Shown here piece by piece: positions 54,733 to 64,000 of a stretch of 64,000 nt of DNA (positions within the stretch are counted from its first letter, which is position 1; every line of letters starts with the position of its first letter). The stretch is from Ramlibacter paludis (lineage in GTDB: Bacteria; Pseudomonadota; Gammaproteobacteria; Burkholderiales; Burkholderiaceae_C): the NCBI RefSeq assembly GCF_022012305.1, contig NZ_JAKLTM010000007.1, positions 124,001-188,000 on the forward strand, read 5' to 3'. A model generated the notes under the pieces. The model saw nothing but the letters and a program-made list of their open reading frames with translations, searched no databases and was not told the origin of the DNA. Both the position numbers and the translations under genes were made by a program.

Positions 54733-56234
54733 TCCGTGCTCCCGTCCAGCATCGCGCCGGTCTCGTCCGCCAGCGCCTGCACGGCGGCCTGGAACACCTG
54801 CGCGCGGTGCTCGTAGTTGCGGAACATGTCGAAGCTGGCGCAGGCCGGCGACATCAGCACGGCGTCGCCGGCATGGGCGCGCTGGGTGGCGGCGCGCACG
54901 GCTTCTTCCATGCTGGCGGCCTCCAGCAGCGGCACGCCCTCGGGCTCCAGCACGGCGCGGATCAGCGGCGCGTCGCGGCCGATCAGGACCGCGGCGCGGG
55001 CATAGCGCGCCACCGGCGCCGCCAGCGGCGCGAAGTCCTGGCCCTTGCCGTCGCCGCCCAGGATCACCACCAGCTTGCGCTCGGCGCCCAGGCCCTGCAG
55101 CGCGGCAACGGTGGCGCCGACGTTGGTGCCCTTGCTGTCGTCGAAGTACTCGACGTCGTTGACGATGCCGATGGGCTCGACGCGATGCGGCTCGCCGCGG
55201 TATTCGCGCAGGCCGTAGAGCATCGGTCCGAGCTGGCAACCGGCGGCCGTCGCCAGCGCCAGGGCGGCCAGCGCATTCACGGCGTTGTGGCGGCCGCGGA
55301 TGCGCAGCGCGTCGGCCGGCATGAAGCGCTGCAGCGTGATCTCGACTTCCTCGTCGCGGCGCCGCCTCTGCGTCTCGTCGGCTTCGTGCGCCCGCACCAG
55401 CCAGGCCATGCCGTGCACGACCTCCAGGCCGTAATCGCCGGGCTCCTTCGGCATCTCCGCGCCGAAGGTCACGTAGTCGCGCTGCTCGAACTTGCCGCCT
55501 TTCAGGCGCACCGGCTCCGGCAGCATCTTCATCACCGCGGGGTCGTCGCGGTTCAGGATCATCTTGCCCGTCTTGCCGAAGATGCGGGCCTTGGCGGCGG
55601 CATAGGCTTCCATGCTGCCGTGCCAGTCGAGATGGTCCTGGCTGAGGTTCAGCACCGTGGCAGCGGTGGGCTCGAAGCCTTCCACGCCATCGAGCTGGAA
55701 GGACGACAGCTCCAGCACCCACACCTGCGGCAGGGCGCCCGCATCGCGCTTCTCCGCCAGGGTGGCGATCAGCGTCGGGCCGATGTTGCCGGCCACGGCA
55801 ACGGTCTTGCCGCCGCGCTCCACGAGCTGGCCGGTGAGCGAGGTGACCGTGGTCTTGCCGTTGGTCCCGGTGATGGCCAGCACCGCGGGGTGGTAGCCCT
55901 CGGACTCGTGCAGCGAGGCCAGTGCATCGGCAAACAGGCCCAGTTCGCCCTTGACCGGAATGCCCTGCTCGCGCGCCGCGTTCTCGACGGGCGCGAGCTG
56001 CGCCGGCGCGAGGCCCGGGCTGCGCAGCACGAGCTGCCGGCCTTCAGCCAGCGCCGGCGTGAACTCGCCCGCGATGAACTCGACCTGCGGCACCTGCTCG
56101 CGCAGCGCGGGCAGCTGGGGCGGCGCCTCGCGCGTGTCGGCCACGGTCACGCGCGCGCCCGCGGCGGCGCACCAGCGCGCCATCGCGAGGCCGGAGGCAC
56201 CGCAACCGAGGACGAGGACGTTCTGCTCTTGCAT
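54729..56234 (-). CDS. murD: UDP-N-acetylmuramoylalanine--D-glutamate ligase MurD
   Basis: MurD adds D-Glu to UDP-MurNAc-L-Ala. The 501-residue enzyme is longer than the ~440 of E. coli MurD. The N-terminal loop is [20 protein letters not shown], the ATP loop is [18 protein letters not shown], and the central region has [18 protein letters not shown] charged insertion near residues 285-305 ([17 protein letters not shown]) accounts for part of the extra length. It lies 4 nt after mraY. Confidence 0.96.
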   Translation of the reverse strand: MQEQNVLVLGCGASGLAMARWCAAAGARVTVADTREAPPQLPALREQVPQVEFIAGEFTPALAEGRQLVLRSPGLAPAQLAPVENAAREQGIPVKGELGLFADALASLHESEGYHPAVLAITGTNGKTTVTSLTGQLVERGGKTVAVAGNIGPTLIATLAEKRDAGALPQVWVLELSSFQLDGVEGFEPTAATVLNLSQDHLDWHGSMEAYAAAKARIFGKTGKMILNRDDPAVMKMLPEPVRLKGGKFEQRDYVTFGAEMPKEPGDYGLEVVHGMAWLVRAHEADETQRRRRDEEVEITLQRFMPADALRIRGRHNAVNALAALALATAAGCQLGPMLYGLREYRGEPHRVEPIGIVNDVEYFDDSKGTNVGATVAALQGLGAERKLVVILGGDGKGQDFAPLAAPVARYARAAVLIGRDAPLIRAVLEPEGVPLLEAASMEEAVRAATQRAHAGDAVLMSPACASFDMFRNYEHRAQVFQAAVQALADETGAMLDGSTE

Positions 56235-56238
56235 TCTT

Positions 56239-57417
56239 CTAACGCAGCTTCAGGGTGGACAGGCCGACCAGGCACAGCAGCATGGTGATGATCCAGAAGC
56301 GCACCACGACCTGCGTTTCCTTCCAGCCGGATTTCTCGAAGTGGTGGTGCAGCGGCGCCATCTTCAGGATGCGCCGGCCCTCGCCGTATTTCTTCTTCGT
56401 GTACTTGAAGTAGAGGACCTGCGCCATCACCGACAGCGCCTCCACCACGAAGATGCCGCCCATGATGGACAGCACGATTTCCTGGCGCACGATCACGGCG
56501 ATGGTGCCCAGCGCGCCGCCCAGCGCCAGCGCGCCCACGTCGCCCATGAACACCTGCGCCGGGTGCGCGTTGAACCACAGGAAGGCCAGGCCCGCGCCCG
56601 CCATCGCCGCACAGAAGATCAGCAGCTCGCCGGAACCGGGGATGTAGGGGAACAGCAGGTACTTCGAATAGACCGAGCTGCCGGTGACGTACGCGAACAC
56701 GCCCAGTGCCGAGCCCACCATCACCACCGGCATGATCGCCAGCCCGTCGAGGCCGTCGGTGAGGTTCACCGCGTTGCTGGCGCCGACGATGACCAGGTAG
56801 GTCATGATCACGAAGCCGAACACGCCCAGCGGGTAGTTGATCTCCTTGACGAAGGGAACCATCAGGCCGGCCTTGGGCGGCAGGTTGACGTCGAAGCCGG
56901 ACGCCACCCACTTGAAGAACAGGTCCAGCACGCGGAAGTTGTTGCTCTCCGAGATGCTGAACACGAGGTAGAGCGCCGCCACCAGGCCGATCAGCGATTG
57001 CCAGAAGAACTTCTCGCGCGAGCGCATGCCTTCCGGGTCCTTGTTCACCACCTTCTGCCAGTCGTCGGCCCAGCCGATCGCGCCGAAGCCCAGCGTGACC
57101 GCCAGCACGATCCAGACGAACCGGTTGGTCCAGTCGAACCACAGCAGCGTGGAAACCGCGATCGAGATCAGCACTAGCACGCCGCCCATGGTGGGCGTGC
57201 CGCTTTTCTGCAGGTGCGACTGCATCGCATAGCCGCGCACCGGCTGGCCGATCTTCAGTGCCGTGAGGCGGCGGATCACCCAGGGGCCGGCGATGATGCC
57301 GATCAGGAGCGCCGTCATGGCGGCCAGCACCGCGCGGAAGGTGATGTACTGCACCACCCGCAGGAACCCGAATTCGGGGCCCAGGCTCTGCAACCAGGAA
57401 GCCAGGCTAAGCAGCAT
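56239..57417 (-). CDS. mraY: Phospho-N-acetylmuramoyl-pentapeptide transferase MraY
   Basis: MraY forms lipid I by transferring phospho-MurNAc-pentapeptide to undecaprenyl phosphate. The 392-residue membrane protein has about ten helices. The catalytic aspartate clusters lie in [18 protein letters not shown] and in [17 protein letters not shown]. The C-terminal [14 protein letters not shown] segment is the family's His-rich loop. Its ATG lies within the 3' end of murF (11-nt overlap). Confidence 0.97.
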   Translation of the reverse strand: MLLSLASWLQSLGPEFGFLRVVQYITFRAVLAAMTALLIGIIAGPWVIRRLTALKIGQPVRGYAMQSHLQKSGTPTMGGVLVLISIAVSTLLWFDWTNRFVWIVLAVTLGFGAIGWADDWQKVVNKDPEGMRSREKFFWQSLIGLVAALYLVFSISESNNFRVLDLFFKWVASGFDVNLPPKAGLMVPFVKEINYPLGVFGFVIMTYLVIVGASNAVNLTDGLDGLAIMPVVMVGSALGVFAYVTGSSVYSKYLLFPYIPGSGELLIFCAAMAGAGLAFLWFNAHPAQVFMGDVGALALGGALGTIAVIVRQEIVLSIMGGIFVVEALSVMAQVLYFKYTKKKYGEGRRILKMAPLHHHFEKSGWKETQVVVRFWIITMLLCLVGLSTLKLR

Positions 57418-58786
57418 CGGGAACGTCCTTTTCTTGTTGTGCGTGGGCGGTGATGGCTTCCACCACCCGCTCCATCTTCATGAAGCGGGATCCCTTGACC
57501 AGCACGCTTTCCACGTCCGGCAACGCCGCCAGCACCGCGGCGTTGAGCGCCGCGACGTCGGCGAAGTGCCTGCCGCGCATGTCCACCGCCATGTCGCCCA
57601 GCGTGAACAGCTGCTCGATGCCGCGCTCGCGCGCGTACTCGCCCACCTCGGCATGGAAGGCCGGGCCCTGGTTGCCGACCTCGCCCATGTCGCCCAGCAC
57701 CAGCAGGCGCGGGCCGGGCAGTTCGGCCAGCACGTCGATGGCGGCGCGGGCCGAATCGGGATTGGCGTTGTAGGTGTCGTCTACCAGCGTGAGCGTGCGC
57801 GCCCCGAGCTGCACGGCCAGCGCGCGCGAGCGGCCCTTGACCGGCTCGAAGCCTTCCAGGCCGCGGGCGATGGCGTCGAGCGGCGCGCCCGCGGCCAGCG
57901 CGCAGGCGGCCGCGGCCAGCGCGTTGCGCACGTTGTGGCGGCCGGCGATATGGAGTCGGAATGCAACCGGACCGGCCGGCGTCTCCGCCCGCACCTGCCA
58001 GTGCCCCTGGTGCCATTCAGACCCGGCCAGAACCAGGTCGGCGCCCTGCTGGGTGCCGAACGTCATGCATTGGCGGCCGTCGGCGAGCATCGCCCACAGC
58101 GCGCTGAAAGAGTCGCCGGCGGGAAAGACCGCGACGCCGTTCGCCGGCAGCGCTGCGAACACGCTGCCGTTTTCCTTGGCCACGGCCTCGACCGTCGCCA
58201 TGAATTCCTGGTGCTCGCGCTGCGCGTTGTTGACCAGCGCTACCGTGGGTTGCGTCAGGCCCGCCAGGTAGGCGATCTCGCCGGGATGGTTCATGCCCAG
58301 CTCGATCACCGCCACCTTGTGCTCGGCGCGCAGGCGCAGCAGCGTGAGCGGCACGCCGATGTCGTTGTTCAGGTTGCCCTGCGTCGCCAGGTGGTTGTCG
58401 GGCTGCCAGGCGCGCAGGATGGACGCGACCATCTGCGTCACCGTGGTCTTGCCGTTGCTGCCGGTGATGGCGATCAGCCCCGGCGTGAACTGGCGGCGCC
58501 AGGCGTTGGCCAGCTTGCCCAGCGCGAACGTGCTGTCCGGCACTTCGATGCCCGGCATGCCGGCCGGCAGCCGGCCCGGCTGCGCGATGGCGGCAATGGC
58601 GCCCTTGTCGCGCGCCTGCGCCAGGAAGTCGTTGGCGTCGAAACGCTCGCCTTTCAGCGCGACGAACAGGTCGCCGGCCTGCAGCGTGCGCGTGTCGGTG
58701 TGCACGCGCTGCACCGCCACCTTGCCGTCGCCGGCCAGCTTGCCATGGGTCCAGGCCGCGGCCTGCTCGAGGGTGAACATGGTCAT
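57407..58786 (-). CDS. murF: UDP-MurNAc-tripeptide--D-Ala-D-Ala ligase MurF
   Basis: MurF adds D-Ala-D-Ala to complete the UDP-MurNAc-pentapeptide. The 459-residue product has the N-terminal domain [20 protein letters not shown], the ATP loop [19 protein letters not shown], and [14 protein letters not shown]. The C-terminal [15 protein letters not shown] is a MurF hallmark. The ATG at 58786 overlaps the murE stop as ATGA and has GGAGG upstream. A second ATG six bases later is also possible. Confidence 0.97.
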   Translation of the reverse strand: MTMFTLEQAAAWTHGKLAGDGKVAVQRVHTDTRTLQAGDLFVALKGERFDANDFLAQARDKGAIAAIAQPGRLPAGMPGIEVPDSTFALGKLANAWRRQFTPGLIAITGSNGKTTVTQMVASILRAWQPDNHLATQGNLNNDIGVPLTLLRLRAEHKVAVIELGMNHPGEIAYLAGLTQPTVALVNNAQREHQEFMATVEAVAKENGSVFAALPANGVAVFPAGDSFSALWAMLADGRQCMTFGTQQGADLVLAGSEWHQGHWQVRAETPAGPVAFRLHIAGRHNVRNALAAAACALAAGAPLDAIARGLEGFEPVKGRSRALAVQLGARTLTLVDDTYNANPDSARAAIDVLAELPGPRLLVLGDMGEVGNQGPAFHAEVGEYARERGIEQLFTLGDMAVDMRGRHFADVAALNAAVLAALPDVESVLVKGSRFMKMERVVEAITAHAQQEKDVPDAA

Positions 58787-60246
58787 TGGCGCGCCTCCAG
58801 CGCTTTCGCGGCGTGCGCTTGATCCGAGAACGGGTGTTTCACGCCCGCGATCTCTTGGTAGTCCTCGTGGCCCTTGCCGGCCAGCAGGATCACGTCCTGC
58901 GGTGCGGCGGCGGCCACCGTTTCGGCGATCGCGCACGCGCGATCCGCCTGCACCTGCGCGTGCTGCGGGTTCGACAGTCCCTGCAGCACCTGGCCGATGA
59001 TGGCCTCGGGCTTCTCGCCGCGCGGGTTGTCGCTGGTCACGACGACGCGGTCGGCGTTCTTCTCCGCCACCGCGGCCATCAGCGGCCGCTTGGTCGGGTC
59101 GCGGTCGCCGCCGCAGCCGAAGATGCACCACAGCCGGCCGCCGCGCTGCTGCGCCAGCGGCCGCAGCGCCTGCAGGCCCTTGTCGAGCGCATCGGGCGTG
59201 TGCGCATAGTCCACGGCCACCAGGGGCTGGCCGGGTACGTTGATCCTCTCCATGCGGCCCGGTACGGGCAGCAGGTTGGCGCAAGCCGACACCGCCTGGG
59301 CAAGCGGTACAGCGACGGCGCGCATCATCCCAACGACGCCCAGTAAATTCGAAACGTTGTATTGGCCGATCAGCTGCGTCTGCAGCGCGTGCCGCTCGGC
59401 GCCCTCGGCGACCACGAAGCGCAGGCCGCCGTCGGAGTAGCCGATGTCCAGCGCCTGCAGGCGCGCGGCCCGCTCGCAGGAATAGGTCCACACGTCCAGG
59501 CGCTTGGCCAGGTCGGCGGCGAGCTGCTCGCCGCGCGCATCGTCGATGTTGATCACGGCGGACTGCAGGCCGGGCCAGCGGAACAGCTCCGCCTTGGCTT
59601 CCCAGTAAGCCTCCATCGAGCCGTGGTAGTCCAGGTGGTCCTGGGTGAAATTGGTGAAGCCCGCCACGCGCACCGCCATGCCGTCCATGCGGCGCTCGAC
59701 GATGCCGATGGAAGACGCTTCGATCGCGCAGGCGCGCAGGCCCTGCTCGAGGAAACGGCGGAACTGCCGCTGCAGCAGCACCGGGTCCGGCGTCGTCAGG
59801 CCCGTGTGTTCCACCTGCGGCGGCTTGCCGACGCCCAGCGTGCCGATCACGCCGCAGGGAATGTTCACGTTGGAGAGGCCTTGCGCCAGCCACCACGCGG
59901 TGGAGGTCTTGCCGTTGGTTCCGGTCACGGCTAGCACGTCCAGCACCTGGGTGGGCTCGTCGTAGAAGGCCGCGGCGATCGGGCCCGTCGCTGCCTTCAG
60001 GCCCTCGTAGGCCGCGACGGCTTCGCCGCTGAAGCCGAAGGCTTCGCTGCCCTGCGCTTCCACCAGGCAGGCGCGCGCGCCTTGCTGCAGCGCCGTCGGC
60101 ACGAACTTGCGGCCGTCGGTGGCGGCGCCCGGCCAGGCGATGAAGCCGTCGCCCGCGCCGACCCTGCGGCTGTCGACCGACAGGTCCTTGACCTGGCGGC
60201 CACGCAGCCAGGCCACGGCGTCGGCGGGAGTGCGCAGCACCTGCAT
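58783..60246 (-). CDS. murE: UDP-MurNAc-tripeptide synthetase MurE (meso-DAP adding)
   Basis: MurE adds meso-diaminopimelate to UDP-MurNAc-L-Ala-D-Glu. The 487-residue product starts MQVLRTPADAVAWLRG. The ATP loop is LAVTGTNGKTSTAWWLAQ, and EASSIGIVERRMDG and DHLDYHGSMEAYW follow. The specificity motif TSDNPRGEKPEAI contains DNPR, which selects meso-DAP rather than Lys. The ATG shares one base with the ftsI stop (TGATG), and the longer frame upstream is antisense shadow of ftsI. Confidence 0.97.
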   Translation of the reverse strand: MQVLRTPADAVAWLRGRQVKDLSVDSRRVGAGDGFIAWPGAATDGRKFVPTALQQGARACLVEAQGSEAFGFSGEAVAAYEGLKAATGPIAAAFYDEPTQVLDVLAVTGTNGKTSTAWWLAQGLSNVNIPCGVIGTLGVGKPPQVEHTGLTTPDPVLLQRQFRRFLEQGLRACAIEASSIGIVERRMDGMAVRVAGFTNFTQDHLDYHGSMEAYWEAKAELFRWPGLQSAVINIDDARGEQLAADLAKRLDVWTYSCERAARLQALDIGYSDGGLRFVVAEGAERHALQTQLIGQYNVSNLLGVVGMMRAVAVPLAQAVSACANLLPVPGRMERINVPGQPLVAVDYAHTPDALDKGLQALRPLAQQRGGRLWCIFGCGGDRDPTKRPLMAAVAEKNADRVVVTSDNPRGEKPEAIIGQVLQGLSNPQHAQVQADRACAIAETVAAAAPQDVILLAGKGHEDYQEIAGVKHPFSDQAHAAKALEARQ

Positions 60247-61985
60247 CAGAACGACTCCTGCACGCTGTCCACCACGATCTGCGGCTTCACGTTCATGTCC
60301 GGCTGCACGCCCAGCATGCGCAGGCTCTGCTGCACGGTGGAACTGAACACCGGCGCGGCAACGTCGCCGCCGAAGTAGCGGCCGCCGCTGGGCTCGTCGA
60401 TCATCACGGCCACCACGATGCGCGGCTTGTCGATGGGCGCCATGCCCACGAAGACGCTGCGGTACTTGTGCTCGGCGTAGCCCTTGCCTTCCTGCTTGTG
60501 CGCGGTGCCGGTCTTGCCGCCGACCGAATAGCCCATGGTCTGGGCGCGCGGCGCGGTGCCGCCGTTCATGGTCACCAGGTGCAGCATGTTGCGCATCTCC
60601 TGCGCCACCTGGGGCTGCAGCACGCGGATGCCGGCCGCCGGCCCCGGGGTCTTCAGCAGGCTCACCGGCACCAGTTCGCCGTCGCGCGCGAACACCGAAT
60701 AGGCATGCGCAAGCTGGAACAGGCTGACCGACAGGCCGTAGCCGTAGCTCATGGTCGCCTGCTCGATCGGGCGCCAGGTCTTGTAGGGACGCAGGCGTCC
60801 GCTGACCGCGCCGGGGAACTGCACCTGCGGCCGCTGGCCGAAACCCACCTGCGTGTACAGCTCCCACATGTCCTTCGGCTGCATCTGCATCGCGATCTTC
60901 ACGGCTCCGACGTTGCTCGACTTCTGGATCACCTGGCTCACCGACAGCGCGGAGCTCTTGTGGTCGTCGCGGATCGTCGAGCCGCTGATGGTGATGGTGC
61001 CGGGCGCCGTCTGGATCACGGTCTCGGGCTTGACCAGCCCCTTCTGCAGCGCCAGCGACACCACCAGCGGCTTCATCGTGGAGCCGGGCTCGAAGGTGTC
61101 GGTGAAGGCGCGGTTGCGCAGCTGCGCGCCGCTCAGGTTCTGGCGGTGCGCAGGGTCGTAGCTCGGGTAGTTGGCCAGCGCCAGCACCTCGCCCGATTCG
61201 GCGTCGAGCACGACGACGCCGCCGGCCTTGGCCTTGTTGGCCAGCACGGCGTCGCGCAGCTGCTGGAAGGCGAAGAATTGCACCTTGCTGTCGATCGACA
61301 GCTGCAGGTCCTTGCCGTCGACCGGCCGGACCTGCTGGCCGACGTCCTCGACGATGCGGCCCAGGCGGTCCTTGATCACGCGGCGCGAACCCGGCTTGCC
61401 GGCGAGGTCCTTGTTGAAGGCCAGCTCGATGCCTTCCTGGCCGGTGTCCTCGATGCTGGTGAAGCCGACCAGGTGCGCGGCCGCCGAGCCCTCGGGATAC
61501 TGGCGGCGGTATTCCTTGCGCTGGTAGATGCCCTTGATGTCCAGCGACGCGACCTGGCGCGCCACGCTTTCATCGACTTCGCGCTTGAGCCAGACGAAGT
61601 TCTTTTCCTCGTCCGCCAGGCGCTTCATCAGCTCGGGCAGCGGCATCTGCAGCAGGCGGGCCAGCTGCGCGAGCTTGGTCGGGTCGCGCTCCACGTCCTC
61701 GGGAATCGCCCAGATGCTGGGCACCGGCACGCTGCTGGCCAGCAGCAGGCCGTTGCGGTCGAAGATGCGGCCGCGGTTGGCCGGCAGTTCCAGGGTGCGG
61801 GCGAAGCGCACCTCGCCTTGTTTCAGGTAGAAGTCGTTGGCGATCACCTGCACCCAGGCGGCGCGGCCGGCCAGGCCCAGGAAGCCCAGGGCAATGCCGG
61901 CCACGATCAGCTTGCTGCGCCACACGGGCGTGCGGCTGGCCAGCAAAGGGCTGGACGTGTAGGCGACTGCGCGGTGGCGGCTCAT
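60246..61985 (-). CDS. ftsI: Septal peptidoglycan transpeptidase FtsI (PBP3)
   Basis: FtsI crosslinks septal peptidoglycan. The 579-residue class B PBP has an N-terminal anchor (LIVAGIALGFLGLAGRAAWV). The pedestal domain follows (LPANRGRIFDRNGLLLASSV). The active-site triads are GSTMKPL near residue 303, SSN in QKSSNVGAVK near residue 355, and KTGT in GGKTGTAHKQ near residue 487. All are intact. It overlaps ftsL by four bases and murE by one. Confidence 0.97.
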   Translation of the reverse strand: MSRHRAVAYTSSPLLASRTPVWRSKLIVAGIALGFLGLAGRAAWVQVIANDFYLKQGEVRFARTLELPANRGRIFDRNGLLLASSVPVPSIWAIPEDVERDPTKLAQLARLLQMPLPELMKRLADEEKNFVWLKREVDESVARQVASLDIKGIYQRKEYRRQYPEGSAAAHLVGFTSIEDTGQEGIELAFNKDLAGKPGSRRVIKDRLGRIVEDVGQQVRPVDGKDLQLSIDSKVQFFAFQQLRDAVLANKAKAGGVVVLDAESGEVLALANYPSYDPAHRQNLSGAQLRNRAFTDTFEPGSTMKPLVVSLALQKGLVKPETVIQTAPGTITISGSTIRDDHKSSALSVSQVIQKSSNVGAVKIAMQMQPKDMWELYTQVGFGQRPQVQFPGAVSGRLRPYKTWRPIEQATMSYGYGLSVSLFQLAHAYSVFARDGELVPVSLLKTPGPAAGIRVLQPQVAQEMRNMLHLVTMNGGTAPRAQTMGYSVGGKTGTAHKQEGKGYAEHKYRSVFVGMAPIDKPRIVVAVMIDEPSGGRYFGGDVAAPVFSSTVQQSLRMLGVQPDMNVKPQIVVDSVQESF

Positions 61986-62254
61986 TGCGGCGCCCCCTTG
62001 AGCGTCACGTATTGCGTGATGGCCGGCGTGGCCGCGCGCATCTGCAGCTGGTCGCGCGCGAGCTGCTGCACGCGCGCCGGCGTGGCCTGCGCGCGCTTCT
62101 CCACCTGCAGCCGCTCGTTCTCGACTTCGAGCTTGCGCGCCTCGCCCTGCGTACGCTCGATCTCGGCATACAGGCGGCGCGACTCGTACTGCACCTGCAC
62201 GAGGTACAGGGCGCTCGCGACCAGCGTGACCAGCAGCAGGATGTTGATGCGCAT
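61982..62254 (-). CDS. ftsL: Cell division protein FtsL
   Basis: FtsL is a small bitopic divisome protein that forms a coiled coil with FtsB and activates FtsI/FtsW. The 90-residue product has a membrane helix at its start (INILLLVTLVASALYLVQVQ). A heptad-rich segment follows (EARKLEVENERLQVEKRAQA). Position between rsmH and ftsI confirms the call. The ATG at 62254 shares one base with the rsmH stop; a GTG one codon earlier is an alternative start. Confidence 0.93.
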   Translation of the reverse strand: MRINILLLVTLVASALYLVQVQYESRRLYAEIERTQGEARKLEVENERLQVEKRAQATPARVQQLARDQLQMRAATPAITQYVTLKGAPQ

Positions 62255-63168
62255 CACAGGACTTCCGTCCTTTCCGCCACCCGCATGATCGCGCTGCGCG
62301 AACGCGGGTTCCCCTGGACTTCCGCGGCCGAGGGCTTCACGCGCTCCAGCGCCTTGAGCTTCATCGGCTTCGGCGCCGCGAAGGGCGCGCGCCGGTCCAC
62401 TTCATCGCGCGAATGCCTGGCGATGAACTGCTTGACGATGCGGTCCTCCAGCGAGTGGAAACTGATCACCACCAGCCGGCCTTGGGGTTGCAGCACGTGC
62501 AGGCTCGCTTCTAGCGCCTGTTGCAGCTCTTCAAGCTCGGCGTTGACGAAAATCCGAAGAGCCTGAAATGTGCGCGTTGCAGGATCCTGGCCCGGCTCGC
62601 GGGTTTTGACCGTGCGAGCCACGAGTTCGGCCAGCTCGGAGGTGCTTGCAAGAGGGCCCCGTTCCTGTCGGCGAGCATCAATCGCCTTTGCAACCTGAAA
62701 AGCAAACCGTTCTTCGCCATAGTCACGGATCACCTCCGCCATCTGCTCCACCGAGGCGGTGGCAAGCCACTGGGCCGCGCTCTGGCCGCGCGTGGTGTCC
62801 ATGCGCATGTCGAGCGGGCCGTCGTTCCGGAAAGAGAAGCCGCGTGCCGGGTTGTCGATCTGCGGCGAACTCACGCCCAGGTCCATCAGCACGCCCGTGA
62901 CGCTGCCCGCTTCGAGCTCGCCCAGCGCCGCGAAGCCCTGGTGGCGGATCGAGAAGCGCTGGTCCTCGATGGCATTGGCCACCGCCACGGCTTCGGGATC
63001 CTTGTCGAAGGCGGTCAGCCGGCCCAACGGGCCCAGCTGCCCGAGGATCAGGCGTGAGTGGCCGCCGCGCCCGAAGGTCGCGTCGACGTAGTTTCCATCC
63101 GGCTTGGTGACGAGGGCGTCGACTGCTTCGTTCAACAAGACGGTGGTGTGTTGCCATGTGCTCGCCAC
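62254..63168 (-). CDS. rsmH: 16S rRNA (cytosine-1402 N4)-methyltransferase RsmH
   Basis: RsmH (MraW) methylates N4 of C1402 in the 16S rRNA P site. The 304-residue product starts at a GTG ([18 protein letters not shown]). The SAM-binding motif is [19 protein letters not shown]. The catalytic region has [20 protein letters not shown], and the C-terminal part has [15 protein letters not shown]. It lies 9 nt after mraZ, as in most dcw clusters. Confidence 0.96.
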   Translation of the reverse strand: MASTWQHTTVLLNEAVDALVTKPDGNYVDATFGRGGHSRLILGQLGPLGRLTAFDKDPEAVAVANAIEDQRFSIRHQGFAALGELEAGSVTGVLMDLGVSSPQIDNPARGFSFRNDGPLDMRMDTTRGQSAAQWLATASVEQMAEVIRDYGEERFAFQVAKAIDARRQERGPLASTSELAELVARTVKTREPGQDPATRTFQALRIFVNAELEELQQALEASLHVLQPQGRLVVISFHSLEDRIVKQFIARHSRDEVDRRAPFAAPKPMKLKALERVKPSAAEVQGNPRSRSAIMRVAERTEVL

Positions 63169-63177
63169 CGCCTGCCT

Positions 63178-63606
63178 CTAAAAAGAGAAATCCTGGAAGG
63201 CGTCCGGCATCTCAGCGCGCATCGCCTCGGCCTCCTTGGCCTCGTAGGTTGCCTTGTCCCAGAGTTCGAAGTTGTTGCCCATGCCGAGCAGCATCACGTC
63301 CTTCTCGATGCCCGCGGCGGCCCGCAGTTCGGGCGAGACGAGGACGCGGCCCGTGCCGTCGAGCTCCACGTCCATCGCGTTGCCCAGGAAGATTCTCTTC
63401 CACCACTGCGCGGCCATGGGGAGCGCGGCGATGCGTTCACGAAATTTTTCCCATTCGGGCCGCGGGAAAATCATGAGGCACCCGTGGGGGTGCTTGGTGA
63501 TGGTGAGCTGGTTGGCGGCAGCGGCGGCCAGGACGTCACGGTGCCGGGTCGGCATGGAGAGCCGCCCCTTGGCATCGAGACTCAGCGACGACGCGCCCTG
63601 GAACAC
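63178..63606 (-). CDS. mraZ: Division/cell-wall cluster transcriptional repressor MraZ
   Basis: MraZ is an AbrB-fold DNA-binding protein that autoregulates the dcw operon by binding short tandem repeats upstream of itself. The 142-residue product starts at a GTG ([20 protein letters not shown]). It has two swapped-hairpin repeats; the second is [20 protein letters not shown]. It is the first gene of the cluster, and four 10-bp-spaced AGTG(G/C) repeats lie 48-83 nt upstream, where its operator is expected. Confidence 0.95.
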   Translation of the reverse strand: MFQGASSLSLDAKGRLSMPTRHRDVLAAAAANQLTITKHPHGCLMIFPRPEWEKFRERIAALPMAAQWWKRIFLGNAMDVELDGTGRVLVSPELRAAAGIEKDVMLLGMGNNFELWDKATYEAKEAEAMRAEMPDAFQDFSF

Positions 63607-63653
63607 CTTTGTCAGCCCTCACTGCTGGTTGAGGTAAGCAATGGTCCGTAGAG

Positions 63654-63689
63654 CCACTTCTCACCACTTAATTGCACTTTTTTGCACTG
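63654..63689 (-). promoter_or_regulatory. MraZ box: four 10-bp-spaced AGTG(G/C) repeats
   Basis: On the minus strand the sequence reads CAGTGC, AAGTGC, AAGTGG, AAGTGG, with starts exactly 10 bp apart (plus-strand positions 63684, 63674, 63664, 63654). Known MraZ operators are short GTGG/TGGG-type direct repeats at one helical turn. The first repeat overlaps the proposed -10 element, consistent with autorepression. Confidence 0.8.
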
Positions 63690-63713
63690 TAGCAGGAAAC
63701 GGCTGGGGCGCAA
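63686..63713 (-). promoter_or_regulatory. Putative dcw (mraZ) promoter
   Basis: On the minus strand, TTGCGC (63713-63708) and TACAGT (63691-63686) are separated by 16 bp. The -10 element overlaps the outermost MraZ repeat. Transcription would begin near 63679, giving a leader of about 70 nt to the mraZ GTG. The hexamers are imperfect, so the assignment is moderate. Confidence 0.5.
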
Positions 63714-63743
63714 CTAGCTCATGGTAATTTTCGGCAATGAAAT

Positions 63744-63807
63744 CAAGCACTTAGAAGCGATTCCGGAGGCACCGGGCCCCCGAAAGTCGTTCTAAAGCAA
63801 GCACTTA
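63744..63807. repeat. Two direct CAAGCACTTA decamers upstream of the dcw promoter
   Basis: CAAGCACTTA occurs at 63744-63753 and again at 63798-63807, 54 bp apart, in the hslU-mraZ gap. On the minus strand each contains AAGTGC, the same core as the weaker MraZ repeats, so they could be distal operator half-sites. No intrinsic terminator with a T-run is seen for hslU. Confidence 0.5.
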
Positions 63808-63839
63808 CGGAACGCTGTGAAAGTGTTCCTTGAGGGCTG

Positions 63840-64000
63840 TCAGAGGATGTACCTGGACAGGTCCTCGTCGCGGCTGAGTTGCTTCAGGCGCGCATCCACG
63901 TACGGGCCGTCGATGGTGACGGTCTGCCCTTCCATGCGGGTGGCCTCGAAGCTCACCTCGTCCAGCAGGCGCTCCATCACGGTCGACAGGCGCCGCGCGC
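63840..64000 (-). CDS. hslU: ATP-dependent protease ATPase subunit HslU (C-terminal end only)
   Basis: HslU is the AAA+ unfoldase of the HslUV protease. Only the last 52 codons are in the window, read from the right edge to the TGA at 63842-63840. They encode [19 protein letters not shown] and, further on, [18 protein letters not shown]. The RLxTVMERLL-EVSF sensor-2 region and the final EDLSRYIL, whose tail docks into HslV, are diagnostic. It lies upstream of the dcw cluster on the same strand. Confidence 0.92.
   Translation of the reverse strand, partial: ARRLSTVMERLLDEVSFEATRMEGQTVTIDGPYVDARLKQLSRDEDLSRYIL

Noticed and set aside
58783..60867. Longer start for murE reaching into ftsI
   Set aside because: The extra part is out-of-frame ftsI sequence; the ATG at 60246 gives the normal MurE N-terminus and the expected one-base overlap.

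Overview
The window is a high-GC, gene-dense bacterial chromosome segment with the gene content of a betaproteobacterium of the order Burkholderiales, most likely family Comamonadaceae (Ramlibacter/Variovorax-like). This rests on the complete dcw cell-wall cluster with betaproteobacterial neighbours, the accB-accC-prmA-DUF3426-PfkB order, the tonB-aroE-mtgA-acyltransferase-cdsA order and the many TRAP and Liv-type uptake genes. The genus is inference. There are no tRNA or rRNA genes, no CRISPR array, no insertion sequence and no phage. It reads as core chromosome.

Positions 1-3300 (minus strand) carry a Tat-signal FAH-family hydrolase, a rhodanese, argJ and a DUF815 ATPase. Positions 3421-8132 (plus) carry a three-gene TRAP transporter, whose large permease has a repeat-rich insertion, followed by a PPK2 polyphosphate kinase. 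Positions 8150-17180 (plus) carry a strong operator/promoter palindrome, the fused B12-dependent mutase IcmF, a five-gene Liv-type ABC transporter and an SDR oxidoreductase. Positions 17214-23176 (minus) carry accB-accC-prmA-DUF3426-PfkB preceded by a TlpA-like thioredoxin and an unknown protein. Positions 23243-26300 (plus) carry an acyl-CoA synthetase and mpl.

Positions 26304-32992 (minus) carry an unknown protein, DAHP synthase aroG behind a Phe-rich leader-peptide attenuator, another unknown protein, tldD, an HIBADH-like dehydrogenase and rodA. Positions 33064-35804 carry a convergent response-regulator/histidine-kinase pair and a YqiA-like esterase. Positions 35851-41972 (plus) carry an RNB exoribonuclease, a TonB-like protein, aroE, mtgA, an acyltransferase and a CdsA-like protein. 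Then come an M1 aminopeptidase (minus) and ruvC (plus).

Positions 45224-63606 (minus) are the dcw cluster in the order mraZ-rsmH-ftsL-ftsI-murE-murF-mraY-murD-ftsW-murG-murC-ddl-ftsQ-ftsA-ftsZ-lpxC. Most junctions are stop/start overlaps, implying translational coupling. The 3' end of hslU lies upstream of mraZ.

The most unusual feature lies between ftsZ and lpxC (46322-46588). Two copies of a ~115-nt three-hairpin element face each other in inverted orientation. Spacing and loops are conserved, while the stems differ by at least seven compensatory base-pair changes, a comparative signature of a structured nucleic acid. The second is the aroG attenuator, which has a Phe/Tyr/Trp-rich peptide, a competing antiterminator segment and a T9 terminator. 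The third is a family of GGCTGGAG/CTAG hairpins placed between the binding-protein gene and the permease gene in both transporter operons.
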